64,000 nt of DNA, from assembly GCA_964624475.1 (NCBI GenBank), contig CAZUYC010000013.1, forward strand, positions 1-64,000. Reading direction: 5' to 3'. A program made the position numbers and the translations under genes. Source of the stretch: CAZUYC01 sp964624475. GTDB taxonomy: Bacteria > Myxococcota_A > UBA9160 > SMWR01. Shown piece after piece: positions 50,259-59,133 of this stretch (positions are counted from its first letter, which is position 1; the number at the start of each line of letters is the position of its first letter). Below the pieces are notes generated by a model, which was given only the letters and a program-made list of their open reading frames with translations, ran no database searches and was not told where the DNA came from.

Positions 50259-51470
50259 CTACAGCCTCACGAGGCCCAGGTCGACCAGCGACTCGAGCGC
50301 GCGCAGGATCGTCGGGTCGGGCTCGGGGATCACGTCGAGGATCCGTCTCACGGGGAACCCGGCCTGTACGAGGTCGAGCACCGCGCGCTCGAGCTTCCCG
50401 AGGTCGGCCCCGGCGCTCGGGGCCGCGGCCGGCGCGAGGCGCGGGACGGCGCCGGGCGCGGGCGGCCGCCGGTCCGGGCGCGAGCACTCGTCGTGCATCA
50501 GCGTCGCGTCGAGGATCGCCGCCTCGAGCGGGAGCGGCGCCTCCGCCGCCTCGACCGGGTCGAGGCGGGCGTGGAACTCGAAGCTCCCCTCGCGCCAGCC
50601 CACGAGCCGCACGAGCGCCTTCATGCCGGTGGCCGAGCCGACCCGGACGAAGCGGAGCAGGCCCTTCTCGAAGCCGACCGCCGCCTCCTCCGCGCCGCGG
50701 CGCAGGCCAAGCGTGCCCGCGGGCGCCGCGCTCCCGAGCATCTGGAGGAGCTGCGCGACGCCGACCGTCGCGACGTCGCCGGCGATCCCGCCGAGACCGC
50801 GCGCATGCTCGACGCTCTGGATCCCCTCGACGAAGCGCTCCACGGCGGGGCGCTGCGCCTCGGACGCGTCGAAGCGGATGCCGAGCGCCTCGACCCCGCC
50901 CTCGCCGCCGAGCTCGCGCACCACCGTGCCCTCGAGCGCCATCGCATCGCCCGTGGTCGGGTGGGTGAGCGTGATCCGCACCTTCTCCCCGACCGGGACG
51001 CCGTGGCCCGGCACCGAGATCAGCACGCCCGAGCGGCTCAGGTCGCGCGTGCGGCCGGCGACCGCCTGCTCCGCGCCCTCGATGCGCACGGGTACGCGGG
51101 CCGGCGCGCGCGGCGCGCGGGGCTTCTGGTGCGCGAGCGTCGGCGCGGGCGGCGGATCCGCCGGGAGGCCGAGCAGCGGCGCGAGGCGCTGGCGGATCTC
51201 GGCGGCCGGCTCCTCGAAGGAGATCGCCACGCCGGCGCTGCCGCCGAGCGCGCTCATCTCGCGCGTGACCCGGTGCACGACCTCGCCGTCGAGCTCGATC
51301 TCGCGCCGGCAGAAGCCGAGCACGAGCTTCACGCGAACTTTCTCGCGCAGCTCGAAGTCCGCCTCGGTCGCGACGAAGACGCCGCCATTGGCGAGGTTCG
51401 ACTCGTACTCGCGGCGGAAGGCGTCGGACCGGGCGAAGGCCACCTGGAGCGTGCGCGGTGTGCCGGACAC
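50259..51470 (-). CDS. PilZ and PATAN (DUF4388) domain regulator
   Basis: A 403-residue cytosolic protein. Residues 1-95 are a PilZ-like barrel without the c-di-GMP motif. Residues 115-215 are a second PilZ domain with RAPARVPVR and the DLSRSG (DxSxxG) motif, so c-di-GMP binding is plausible. Residues 230-310 are PATAN (GDVATVGVAQLLQMLG, then GFEKGLLRFVRVGSATGMKA), found in gliding and signalling proteins of deltaproteobacteria and cyanobacteria. The C-terminal 60 residues look like a winged helix (LERAVLDLVQAGFPVRRILD). Likely a c-di-GMP-responsive protein. Confidence 0.8.
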   Translation of the reverse strand: MSGTPRTLQVAFARSDAFRREYESNLANGGVFVATEADFELREKVRVKLVLGFCRREIELDGEVVHRVTREMSALGGSAGVAISFEEPAAEIRQRLAPLLGLPADPPPAPTLAHQKPRAPRAPARVPVRIEGAEQAVAGRTRDLSRSGVLISVPGHGVPVGEKVRITLTHPTTGDAMALEGTVVRELGGEGGVEALGIRFDASEAQRPAVERFVEGIQSVEHARGLGGIAGDVATVGVAQLLQMLGSAAPAGTLGLRRGAEEAAVGFEKGLLRFVRVGSATGMKALVRLVGWREGSFEFHARLDPVEAAEAPLPLEAAILDATLMHDECSRPDRRPPAPGAVPRLAPAAAPSAGADLGKLERAVLDLVQAGFPVRRILDVIPEPDPTILRALESLVDLGLVRL

Positions 51471-51567
51471 CCGAGACCTCCCAGTCTGAGCCGCGGTCGG
51501 AGAAGCCCGCGGGGCCTATCGGCCCTCCGGAGTCGCCACTCAAACGGGGCCCCGAAGCGGATCGCCT

Positions 51568-53004
51568 CTAGCGCTGCGTTTCGCCGAGCCGGCGCCGGGC
51601 TCGGCGCGCCGTGGCGAGCGCGGTCGCCCCGGCGCCGGCAAGCGCGAGCGCGAGCGTCGCGAGGCCGGGGCCCGCGAGGGCCGGCACCGCGGCCGGTCCC
51701 GGCGGCGGCCCCTCGATCCGGTAGACGGTCCCGTTTCCGATCGAGACGACGTAGAGCTTGCGATCCGGCCCGAGCTCGAGGTCCGTGATCGAGCCGAAGC
51801 CGGAGCCGAGCCGGAACTGGTTGCGCTCGCCCGCGCTGTCCGCGACGAGGTCGGCGACGCCGCTGTAGCCCGCGAGGTCGAGCGCCGTGCGCGCGGCGTT
51901 CAGCGGGAAGGCGTAGAGCTGGCCGAAGTTGCTGTCGCCCACGAGGACGACCTCGTCGTAGGCGTCGCCGAGGCGGCTTCCGTGCGGCAGCGCGATCCCC
52001 GTCGGCGCGATCGTCGCGAGCCAGGAGAACTCGGGGTCGCTGTAGGTCGAGCCGGCGCCCGGCACGTTCCAGAGGTTCGCGAGCCCCTGCGGGTCGCGCG
52101 CGTCCGGGCCCATGAGGTCGTTCCAGCCGCTGTTCATGCCCGGCTCGACGCGGTTCAGCTCGTCGTAGCTCGCGGGCCCGTTCTCGGTCATCCAGAGCTC
52201 GTCGGTGAGCCGATCGAGCGCCATGCCGAAGCTGTTGCGCACGTCGTAGGCGAAGTAGCTCGCCGCCGCGAGCATGCACGGCCCGCTGCCGCCACAGTCC
52301 GCGTCCTCGTCGCAGGAGATTCCCGTCGCGCCGCTGCACCAGGGCGTGAACGGGTTGCCTCCCGCCGGGGCCCCGTCCTGCTCGACGCGCAGGATCACCC
52401 CGCTGTCGTCCGGGTCGGCGCCCGCGGCGTTGTTCTGGAGCTTCCCGTTGCGGTTGAGATCGCCGATCACCGCGTAGAGGAAGGCGCCGTCGCCGGCGCT
52501 CCCGCCGTCGCCCGGGCGGCCCATCACGAGCACGCCCCCGTCGTGGTTCGGCCCGGGCGTGACGGGGAGGTCGAGGATCGGCTGGCCGTTCTCGAGCAGG
52601 CCCGTGGCGGGGTTCCAGGCGTAGCGGTAAACGCGGTTGCCGAGCGGCGTCCCGCCGTCCGTCGCGGCCTCGGTGTAGTACAGGAAGACCGCGGGCGGCG
52701 TCTCGCCGTTCACGGCGATCCCGAGGAGCCCCCGCTCACTCGCCGCGTTCACCGCGACGTCGAGCGGGTTCGTCGGGTGGAGGGCCCCGCCCTGCACGCG
52801 ACGCACGCGACCGGTCGCCTTCTCGAGCACGAGGAAGTCGTCCGGCGCGACGAAGGCCAGGCTCGTCGGCTGCGCGAGCGAGAAATCCGGGAGGATCGCG
52901 GTGACCGTGAGCGCCGGGTCGACCACGCTCTGCGCGGGCGACGGGCCCGCCGCGAGCAGCGCGGTCGCGGCCCCGAGCGCGAATCCCCGGCCGAGCCCGC
53001 CCAT
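51568..53004 (-). CDS. Secreted PQQ-type sugar dehydrogenase (GSDH family)
   Basis: A 478-residue exported beta-propeller. The signal peptide ends near SPAQS (about residue 25). GLLGIAVN, FLYYTEAAT, PGPNHDGGVLVMG (the catalytic His of the soluble glucose dehydrogenase family is in this kind of motif), ENGPASYDELNRVEPGMNSG and VLVGDSNFGQLYAFPLN place it in the glucose/sorbosone dehydrogenase family. The C-terminus is a sorting-like tail: VPALAGPGLATLALALAG, a membrane segment, then an Arg cluster. ATG overlaps the stop of the small frame upstream (TGATG). Confidence 0.8.
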   Translation of the reverse strand: MGGLGRGFALGAATALLAAGPSPAQSVVDPALTVTAILPDFSLAQPTSLAFVAPDDFLVLEKATGRVRRVQGGALHPTNPLDVAVNAASERGLLGIAVNGETPPAVFLYYTEAATDGGTPLGNRVYRYAWNPATGLLENGQPILDLPVTPGPNHDGGVLVMGRPGDGGSAGDGAFLYAVIGDLNRNGKLQNNAAGADPDDSGVILRVEQDGAPAGGNPFTPWCSGATGISCDEDADCGGSGPCMLAAASYFAYDVRNSFGMALDRLTDELWMTENGPASYDELNRVEPGMNSGWNDLMGPDARDPQGLANLWNVPGAGSTYSDPEFSWLATIAPTGIALPHGSRLGDAYDEVVLVGDSNFGQLYAFPLNAARTALDLAGYSGVADLVADSAGERNQFRLGSGFGSITDLELGPDRKLYVVSIGNGTVYRIEGPPPGPAAVPALAGPGLATLALALAGAGATALATARRARRRLGETQR

Positions 53005-53186
53005 CAGGGATCCACGTAGCGCGCCAGGTCGAAGAGCCCCGCCTCGATGGGCTCCTGGCGCCGCAGGTCCGCGTGGAAGAAGTCGGCGTCCTCCCAGAAG
53101 CGGGGGTTTCGAGCGGCGCACGCCGAAGCGCCGCACGAGCGTCCCGTGTGGGCTCGGGCAATCTCAGGGACCTCCGGCTCCGGCAA
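53004..53186 (-). CDS. Small ORF or gene fragment coupled to the sugar dehydrogenase
   Basis: A 60-residue frame (TTG start) that ends NPRFWEDADFFHADLRRQEP and IEAGLFDLARYVDP, a C-terminus that looks like a real protein end rather than noise. Its TGA overlaps the ATG of the dehydrogenase gene. The N-terminal part is unconvincing, so this may be the tail of a lost larger gene between the glutamine-synthetase-like gene and the dehydrogenase. No family recognised. Confidence 0.35.
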   Translation of the reverse strand: MPEPEVPEIARAHTGRSCGASACAARNPRFWEDADFFHADLRRQEPIEAGLFDLARYVDP

Positions 53187-53230
53187 GGTATCGAGCGGAT
53201 GCGGGAGAGCCAGCAGGCCCGGCCCCGCGC

Positions 53231-54613
53231 TCAGACCCGCTCGAAGTAGCGGGCGCGCTCCGTGTCGCTCACGCGCGACTCCAGGGCCGCCGCCTCGCTG
53301 CGCACGAAGTGGAGGTAGTGCTCGACGACGGCGTCGCCGAAGGCCTCGCGGGCGAAGCGGCTGCGCTCGAGCTCGGCCAGCGCCTCGCCGAGCGAGCGCG
53401 GGATCTGCGGCAGGCCTGCCGCCGTATAGACGTCGCCCCGAAAGGCCGGCCCGGGCTCGCGGCGCGCCTCGAGGCCGGAGAGCCCCGCGGCGAGCAACGC
53501 TGCGTAGGCGAGGTACGGGTTCGCGTCCGCGCCGGGGATGCGGCACTCGATGCGCAGCGAGTCGCCCCGGCCCACCACGCGGAAGCCCGCGGTCCGGTTG
53601 TCGTAGCTCCAGGCGATCCCGGTCGGGGCGAAGGTGCCGCGCCGGTAGCGCTTGTAGGAGTTCGGGTTCGGCGCGAGGAAGAGCGCCAGCTCGCGCGCGT
53701 GCGCCAGGCAGCCGCCCAGGAACCAGCGGAAGCTGTCCGAGGCGCGCACCGGGGCACCCGCGAGCTCCGTGTCGCCCCGGAAGACCGGCTCTCCCTGCGC
53801 GTCGACGAGGCTCAGGTGGACGTGGAGGCTCGAACCGGCGAGATCCTCCTGGAACTTCGCCATGAACGTGAGCGAGCAGCCCGCAGCCGCCGCGATCTCC
53901 TTCGCGGCGAGCTTGTAGACCACGTGGCGGTCGGCCATCTCCAGGGCGGGGGCGTAGCGCAGGTTGATCTCGTGCTGGCCGGGGCCCCACTCGCCCTTGC
54001 TGAACTCGACCGGGATCCCCGACGCATCGACCCCGCGGCGGATCGCCCCGATCACGGGCTCGGCGAAGCTGCCCGAGAGCACGTGGTAGTCCTCGACGTA
54101 GTGGTGGCCGTGCACGAGGTCCCGAAAGCCCTTGGCGTGCGCCGCGGCGTAGTCGTCGCGGAAGAGGAAGAACTCGAGCTCGCTGCCGACGAGGGCCGAG
54201 AGCCCCCGCCGCGCGGCCCGCTCGAGCTGGCGGCGCAGGATCGTGCGCGGCGCCACCTCGACGGGGCCCTCGCCTTCGCGCTCGACGTCGCAGAGCACGA
54301 TCGCGCTGCGCTCGAGCCAGGCCGCGCGCCGGAGGGTCGCCAGGTCCGGGGTGGCGTGCAGGTCTCCGTAGCCGGTGGCCCAGCTCGCGAAGGCGTAGCC
54401 GGGCGTCGGATCCATCTCCATGTCGCAGGCCATCAGGTAGTCGCAGACGTGCATCCCGTGGGTCAGCACCTCGGAGACGAAGAACGGCGCGTGGATGCGC
54501 TTGCCGACCAGGCGCCCGTAGAGGTCGGGGAACGCCGTCACCACCGTGTCGATGCGGCCCTCGGCGACCTCGCGCTCGAGGGCCCGGCGGTCGAGAACTC
54601 CCGCGGACGTCAC
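53231..54613 (-). CDS. Glutamine-synthetase-like enzyme (gamma-glutamyl-amine synthetase type)
   Basis: A 460-residue member of the GlnA family. The N-terminal domain has FPDLYGRLVGKRI; the catalytic domain has SELEFFLF, EWGPGQHEINLRYA (metal Glu residues), MAKFQEDLAGSSLHVHLSL, NSYKRYRRGTFAPTG and the Arg/Glu of IECRIPGADANPYLAYAA. Sequence style matches PuuA/GlnT-like ligases that join glutamate to amines rather than the main GlnA, and no adenylylation Tyr loop is apparent. Starts 4 bp after the purF stop, so it is cotranscribed with purine genes. Confidence 0.82.
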   Translation of the reverse strand: MTSAGVLDRRALEREVAEGRIDTVVTAFPDLYGRLVGKRIHAPFFVSEVLTHGMHVCDYLMACDMEMDPTPGYAFASWATGYGDLHATPDLATLRRAAWLERSAIVLCDVEREGEGPVEVAPRTILRRQLERAARRGLSALVGSELEFFLFRDDYAAAHAKGFRDLVHGHHYVEDYHVLSGSFAEPVIGAIRRGVDASGIPVEFSKGEWGPGQHEINLRYAPALEMADRHVVYKLAAKEIAAAAGCSLTFMAKFQEDLAGSSLHVHLSLVDAQGEPVFRGDTELAGAPVRASDSFRWFLGGCLAHARELALFLAPNPNSYKRYRRGTFAPTGIAWSYDNRTAGFRVVGRGDSLRIECRIPGADANPYLAYAALLAAGLSGLEARREPGPAFRGDVYTAAGLPQIPRSLGEALAELERSRFAREAFGDAVVEHYLHFVRSEAAALESRVSDTERARYFERV

Positions 54614-54617
54614 GCGG

Positions 54618-56048
54618 CTACGCCCCCTCGTCGTCCACCGTCTGGAAGAGCGAGAGCTGCGGCGGCGCCTCCTCCGCGCCGACCGGCACGGGGTATTCGT
54701 TCGAGAAGCAGGCGTCGCAGAAGCCGCGCTTCAGCGAGAGCGCGACGTTGCGCAGCGCGGGGAGCGAGAGGTAGCCGAGCGAGTCCGCCCCGATGATCGT
54801 CCGGATCTCCTCCACGCTGTGGCGGTGGGCGACGAGCTCCTCGCGGGTCGGCGTGTCGATGCCATAGAAGCAGGGGCCGATCGTCGGCGGCGACGAGATG
54901 CGCACGTGCACCTCGCGCGCTCCGGCGCCGCGCAGCAGCGTCACGAGCTTCATGAGCGTCGTCCCGCGCACGATCGAGTCGTCGACGAGGGCGACGCGCT
55001 TGCCGGCGAGCAGCGACGCCACGGCGTTGTGCTTGACCTTCACCCCGAAGTGGCGGATCGCCTGCGCCGGCTCGATGAAGGTCCGCCGCACGTAGTGGTT
55101 GCGGATCATCGCCTGCTCGTAGGGGATGCCGGACTCCTCGGCGTAGCCGAGGGCGGCGGTGTTGCCCGAGTCGAGCACGGGGACGACAAGGTCGGCGGCG
55201 ACCGGGTGCTCGCGCGCGAGCGCCCGCCCGAGCTCCTTGCGGAAGGCGTAGACGTTCTGGCCGTTCAGGTTCGAGTCGGGGCGCGCGAAGTAGATGAACT
55301 CGAAGATGCAGAAGGTCTCGCGCGGCGCCGGCCGGAAGGGCCGCAGCGTGCGCAGGCGGCCGCGGCGGATCACGACCACCTCGCCCGGATCGAGGTCGCG
55401 CTCGTAGCTGGCGCCGATCAGGTCGAGCGCACAGGTCTCGCTGGCCACGACCCAGGCGCCGTCGAGGCGCCCCACGCTGAGCGGGCGGAAGCCGTTTGGG
55501 TCGCGCGCGGCGACGAGCGCGTCCGAGGTCATCATGACCAGGCTGAAGGCGCCCTTCACGCGCGAGAGCGCGTCGATCAGCCGCTCCTCGAGCGTGCGTT
55601 CGCGCGAGCGGGCGAGCAGCTGCACGATCACCTCGCTGTCGGCCGTCGTGCTGAAGATCGCGCCCCGCCCCTCGAGCTCGCGGCGGATCGCGGGGGCGTT
55701 CACGAGGTTTCCGTTGTGGGCGAGCGCCACCGGCCCGGCGTCGGTGGTGGCGCAGAAGGGCTGCGCGTTGCGGAGCTCGGACCCGCCCGCGGTCGAGTAG
55801 CGCACGTGCCCGATCGCATGGCGCCCCGGGAGCCGCGCCAGTGTGCTCTCGCTGAAGATGTCGGCGACGAGCCCCATCGCGCGGTGGATGAACTGCTCGC
55901 GCCCGGTCGAGGAGGCGATGCCCGCGGACTCCTGGCCGCGGTGCTGGAGGGCGTAGAGCCCGAGGTAGGCGATCTTCGCGGCCTCGGCGTGGCCGTGGAT
56001 GCCGAAGACGCCGCACTCGTCGTGGAAGTGGTCGTCGGATTCGCTCAC
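54618..56048 (-). CDS. purF: Amidophosphoribosyltransferase
   Basis: A 476-residue enzyme of purine synthesis (PRPP to phosphoribosylamine). The N-terminal nucleophile is Cys12 in DECGVFGIHG, exposed after propeptide cleavage as in Bacillus-type PurF; LYALQHRGQESAGI, RYSTAG, AHNGNLVN and the PRPP site VALVDDSIVRGTT are present. GTG at 56048 has the best ribosome site (GGAGG), but the frame is open through three repeat units upstream with ATG codons at 56096, 56144 and 56192; the last overlaps the purL stop by ATGA and would add 48 residues. Confidence 0.94.
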   Translation of the reverse strand: MSESDDHFHDECGVFGIHGHAEAAKIAYLGLYALQHRGQESAGIASSTGREQFIHRAMGLVADIFSESTLARLPGRHAIGHVRYSTAGGSELRNAQPFCATTDAGPVALAHNGNLVNAPAIRRELEGRGAIFSTTADSEVIVQLLARSRERTLEERLIDALSRVKGAFSLVMMTSDALVAARDPNGFRPLSVGRLDGAWVVASETCALDLIGASYERDLDPGEVVVIRRGRLRTLRPFRPAPRETFCIFEFIYFARPDSNLNGQNVYAFRKELGRALAREHPVAADLVVPVLDSGNTAALGYAEESGIPYEQAMIRNHYVRRTFIEPAQAIRHFGVKVKHNAVASLLAGKRVALVDDSIVRGTTLMKLVTLLRGAGAREVHVRISSPPTIGPCFYGIDTPTREELVAHRHSVEEIRTIIGADSLGYLSLPALRNVALSLKRGFCDACFSNEYPVPVGAEEAPPQLSLFQTVDDEGA

Positions 56049-56054
56049 GTGACC

Positions 56055-56212
56055 TCCATCCGCCTCGCGCCGAGAGCGACGCGATGCTCCGCTCATCGCC
56101 CCTCCATCCGCCTGGGGCGGAGGGCACTCGGATGTTGCGCTCATCGCCCTTCCATCCGCCTCGCGCCGAGGGCACTCGGATGTTGCGCTCATCGCCCTTC
56201 CATCCGCCTCGG
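56055..56212 (-). repeat. 48-bp tandem array at the purL-purF junction
   Basis: Three full units (56055-56102, 56103-56150, 56151-56198) and a 14-base partial that is part of the purL C-terminal coding sequence. Read on the minus strand each unit holds GGATGGAAGGGCG then ATGAGC, that is, a copy of the purL stop/purF start region, and is 16 codons long in the purF frame (MSATSECPRREADGRA). It arose by duplication of the junction. Confidence 0.9.
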
Positions 56213-58438
56213 GATCGCGTCCGCCCAGATCGCCCGCAGCCGCTCGAGCGGCGCGTCGATCCACGCCGGCCCGCCCGCGGGTCCGATCACGAGGCGCTCG
56301 CCGCCCGTGCGGCCGATCTCCCGCGCCGGCACGCCCGCCTCCGCGGCCCGGCGCCGCACCTCCTCCGGGGCGGGGGTCGCGACGAGGACACGGCCGGGCG
56401 CCTCCCCGAAGAGCAGCGCATCCGGCCGGATTGTATCGGCCAGCTCGACCCGCACGCCGATCCCGCGGGGATCGGCGAAGGCCGACTCGCAGAGGGCCAC
56501 GGCCAGGCCCCCGTCCGCGACGTCGTGCGCCGTCGGCGCGAGCCCCGCCGCGACCAGCCCCGCCAGCAGCCCGTGCAGGCGCCGCTCGTGGGCGAGGTCG
56601 ACCGCGGCGGGCAGCCCCGCCTCGAGCCCGCGCCGGAGCGAGAGCCACTCGCTCCCGGCGAGGTCCTCGCGGCTCTCGCCGAGCAGCACGATCGCGTGGC
56701 CCTCCGCGGCGAAGTGCAGCGCCGCATGCCGCTCCCAGTCCGCGAGCAGCCCCACCATGCCGATCGTCGGCGTCGGGAAGATCGCGCTTCCTTTGGTCTC
56801 GTTGTAGAACGAGACGTTCCCGGAGACGACCGGCGTTCCCAGCTCTCGCGCGGCGTCGCCGAGGCCGCGGGTTGCCTCCGCGAACTCCCACATGATCTCG
56901 GGCTTCTCGGGATTGCCGAAGTTCAGGCAGTTGGTGAGCGCGAGCGGGCGCGCGCCGGTGCAGGCCACGTTGCGCGCGGCCTCGGCCACCGCCGCGACGG
57001 TCCCGCCGTAGGGGTCGAGCCAGCAGCGGCGCGGGTTGCAGTCGACGGCGAGCGCGAGTCCGAGCCGCGTCGCCGTGCCGTCGGGCCTCTTCACGCGGAT
57101 CACGGCGGCATCGCCGCCCGCCCCCCGCACGGTGTTGCCCTGCACGAGCGAGTCGTACTGGCGCGTGATCCACGCCTTCGAGCCGAGGTTCGGCGAGTCG
57201 AGGAGCTGCTCGAGCGCCTCGGTCGGGTCCTGCTCGGGCGCGACGGAGGCGAGGTCGAGCTTCTGGCGCTCGCGCAGGTCGGCCGGCTCGCGCACGGGGC
57301 GATCGACCTCGGGCGAGCTCTTCGCCACCGGGTCGACGGGGATGTCGACCACCGTCTCGCCGTGCCAGCGCACGCGCATGCGCCCGCCGTCGCAGACGCG
57401 CCCGACCACGACGGCATCGAGATCCCAGCGCCGGAAGACCTCGAGCACCTCCGCCTCGCGCCCGGCCTTCGCCACCAGGAGCATCCGCTCCTGGCTCTCC
57501 GAGAGCAGCAGCTCGTAGGGCGTCATCCCGGCCGCGCGCTGCGGCACGCGGTCGAGGTCGAGCTCGATTCCGGTTCCGGCGTGGCTCGCCATCTCGAAGG
57601 AGGAGCAGGTGAGCCCCGCCGCGCCCATGTCCTGGATCCCGACCAGCGCGGAGCCTCCCATCACCTCGAGGCAGGCCTCGATCAGACACTTCTCGGTGAA
57701 GGGGTCGCCGACCTGCACCGTGGGGCGCTTCGCCTCGCTCGTCTCGTCGAACTCGGCCGAGGCGAGCAGCGACGCCCCGTGGATGCCGTCGCGGCCGGTC
57801 TTGCTCCCGGCGTAGATCACGGGGTTGCCGACGCCGGCGGCCCGGGCCAGGAAGACGCCCTTCTCCTCGACGATCCCGAGGCTCATCGCGTTCACCAGGA
57901 TGTTGGCGCGGTAGCAGGGGTGGAAGGTCGTCTCCCCGCCCACGGTCGCGACGCCGACGGAGTTTCCGTAGCCGCCGATCCCCTCGACGACGCCGCGCAG
58001 CAGGTGGCGCTGGCGGGGGTCTTCGAGCGAGCCGAAGCGGATGCTGTCGAGCGAGGCCACCGGGCGCGCGCCCATGGTGAAGACGTCGCGCAGGATCCCG
58101 CCGACGCCGGTCGCCGCTCCCTGGCGCGGCTCGATGAAGGAGGGGTGGTTGTGGCTCTCGATCTTGAAGATCGCGGCGAGCCCGGCTCCGATCGAGACGA
58201 CGCCGGCGTTCTCGCCCGGGCCCTGGAGCACGCAGGGGCCGCGGCTCGGGAGCGCGCGCAGGTACTTCTTGCTCGACTTGTAGGAGCAGTGCTCGGACCA
58301 CATCACCGAGAAGATCCCGAGCTCGGAAAAGGTCGGCGTGCGGCCGAGGATCTCGAGGATGCGCGCCCACTCCGCGTCCGAGAGCCCGTGCTCGCGGGCG
58401 AGCACGAGATCGACCCGGGGCTCGCCGCGAGCGCTCAA
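56189..58438 (-). CDS. purL: Phosphoribosylformylglycinamidine synthase, large subunit (small type)
   Basis: A 749-residue FGAM synthetase subunit. GIFSVMWSEHCSYKSSKKYL, VLQGPGENAG, KIESHNHPSFIEP, GVGGILRDVFTMGARPVA and GLTCSSFEMA are conserved ATP- and FGAR-binding regions; the second half repeats the AIRS-like fold (AHDVADGGLAVALCE). This short form acts with PurQ and PurS. TTG start overlaps the purQ stop (TTGA). Its C-terminal codons form the edge of the tandem array shared with purF. Confidence 0.94.
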   Translation of the reverse strand: MSARGEPRVDLVLAREHGLSDAEWARILEILGRTPTFSELGIFSVMWSEHCSYKSSKKYLRALPSRGPCVLQGPGENAGVVSIGAGLAAIFKIESHNHPSFIEPRQGAATGVGGILRDVFTMGARPVASLDSIRFGSLEDPRQRHLLRGVVEGIGGYGNSVGVATVGGETTFHPCYRANILVNAMSLGIVEEKGVFLARAAGVGNPVIYAGSKTGRDGIHGASLLASAEFDETSEAKRPTVQVGDPFTEKCLIEACLEVMGGSALVGIQDMGAAGLTCSSFEMASHAGTGIELDLDRVPQRAAGMTPYELLLSESQERMLLVAKAGREAEVLEVFRRWDLDAVVVGRVCDGGRMRVRWHGETVVDIPVDPVAKSSPEVDRPVREPADLRERQKLDLASVAPEQDPTEALEQLLDSPNLGSKAWITRQYDSLVQGNTVRGAGGDAAVIRVKRPDGTATRLGLALAVDCNPRRCWLDPYGGTVAAVAEAARNVACTGARPLALTNCLNFGNPEKPEIMWEFAEATRGLGDAARELGTPVVSGNVSFYNETKGSAIFPTPTIGMVGLLADWERHAALHFAAEGHAIVLLGESREDLAGSEWLSLRRGLEAGLPAAVDLAHERRLHGLLAGLVAAGLAPTAHDVADGGLAVALCESAFADPRGIGVRVELADTIRPDALLFGEAPGRVLVATPAPEEVRRRAAEAGVPAREIGRTGGERLVIGPAGGPAWIDAPLERLRAIWADAIPRRMEGR

Positions 58439-59133
58439 GGCAAGGCTCCGAGCGCGTCGACGAGCGAGCCGAGGAGGGCGCGGCCGTCGGTCCCGCCGAT
58501 CGCCGCCTCGACGGCGTGCTCGGGGTGCGGCATCAGGCCCATCACGTTGCCGCGCACGCTCCGGATCCCGGCGACGTTGGCGACCGCGCCGTTCGGGTTC
58601 GCCGACGCGGTCACGGCCCCGCCCGGGTCGCAGTAGCGCAGCACGATCTGGCCGTGCGCCTCGAGGTCGGCCAGGAGCTCCGGCGGCGCGAAGTAGCAGC
58701 CCTCCCCGTGCTTCACGGGCAGGCGCAGCACCTGCCCGCTCCGCGCGCGCGAGAGGAAGGGCGGCTCGGCGCGCTCCACGCGCACGTGCACGAGCTCGCA
58801 GACGAAGTGGAGGCCGCGGTTGCGCACGAGCACGCCCGGCAGCAGGCCCGACTCGCAGAGCACCTGGAAGCCGTTGCAGACGCCGAGCACGGGACCGCCC
58901 CCCTCCGCGAAGCGGCGCACCGCGCCCATCACCGGCGAGTGGCGCGCCATCGCACCGCAGCGCAGGTAGTCGCCGTAGGAGAAGCCTCCCGGGAGCAGCA
59001 CGGCGTTCGTTCCGGCCGGGAGCTCGGCGGCCTTGTGCCAGAGGAGCTCGGCCGGCGCTCCCAGGACGCTCTTCAGGGCGAACCGCAGGTCGCGGTCGTC
59101 GTTCGAGCCGGGGAACTGGACGACGGCGAACAA
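58435..59133 (-). CDS. purQ: Phosphoribosylformylglycinamidine synthase, glutaminase subunit
   Basis: A 232-residue class I glutamine amidotransferase that feeds ammonia to PurL. FPGSNDDRD at the start, LPGGFSYGDYLRCGA, the catalytic Cys86 in LGVCNGFQVL, and the His/Glu of MPHPEHAVE are in place. The TTG at 59133 follows AGGAGG by 4 bases. First gene of the purQ-purL-purF transcript. The small partner PurS, usually just upstream, is not here; the next gene upstream is the divergent P450. Confidence 0.93.
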   Translation of the reverse strand: MFAVVQFPGSNDDRDLRFALKSVLGAPAELLWHKAAELPAGTNAVLLPGGFSYGDYLRCGAMARHSPVMGAVRRFAEGGGPVLGVCNGFQVLCESGLLPGVLVRNRGLHFVCELVHVRVERAEPPFLSRARSGQVLRLPVKHGEGCYFAPPELLADLEAHGQIVLRYCDPGGAVTASANPNGAVANVAGIRSVRGNVMGLMPHPEHAVEAAIGGTDGRALLGSLVDALGALP

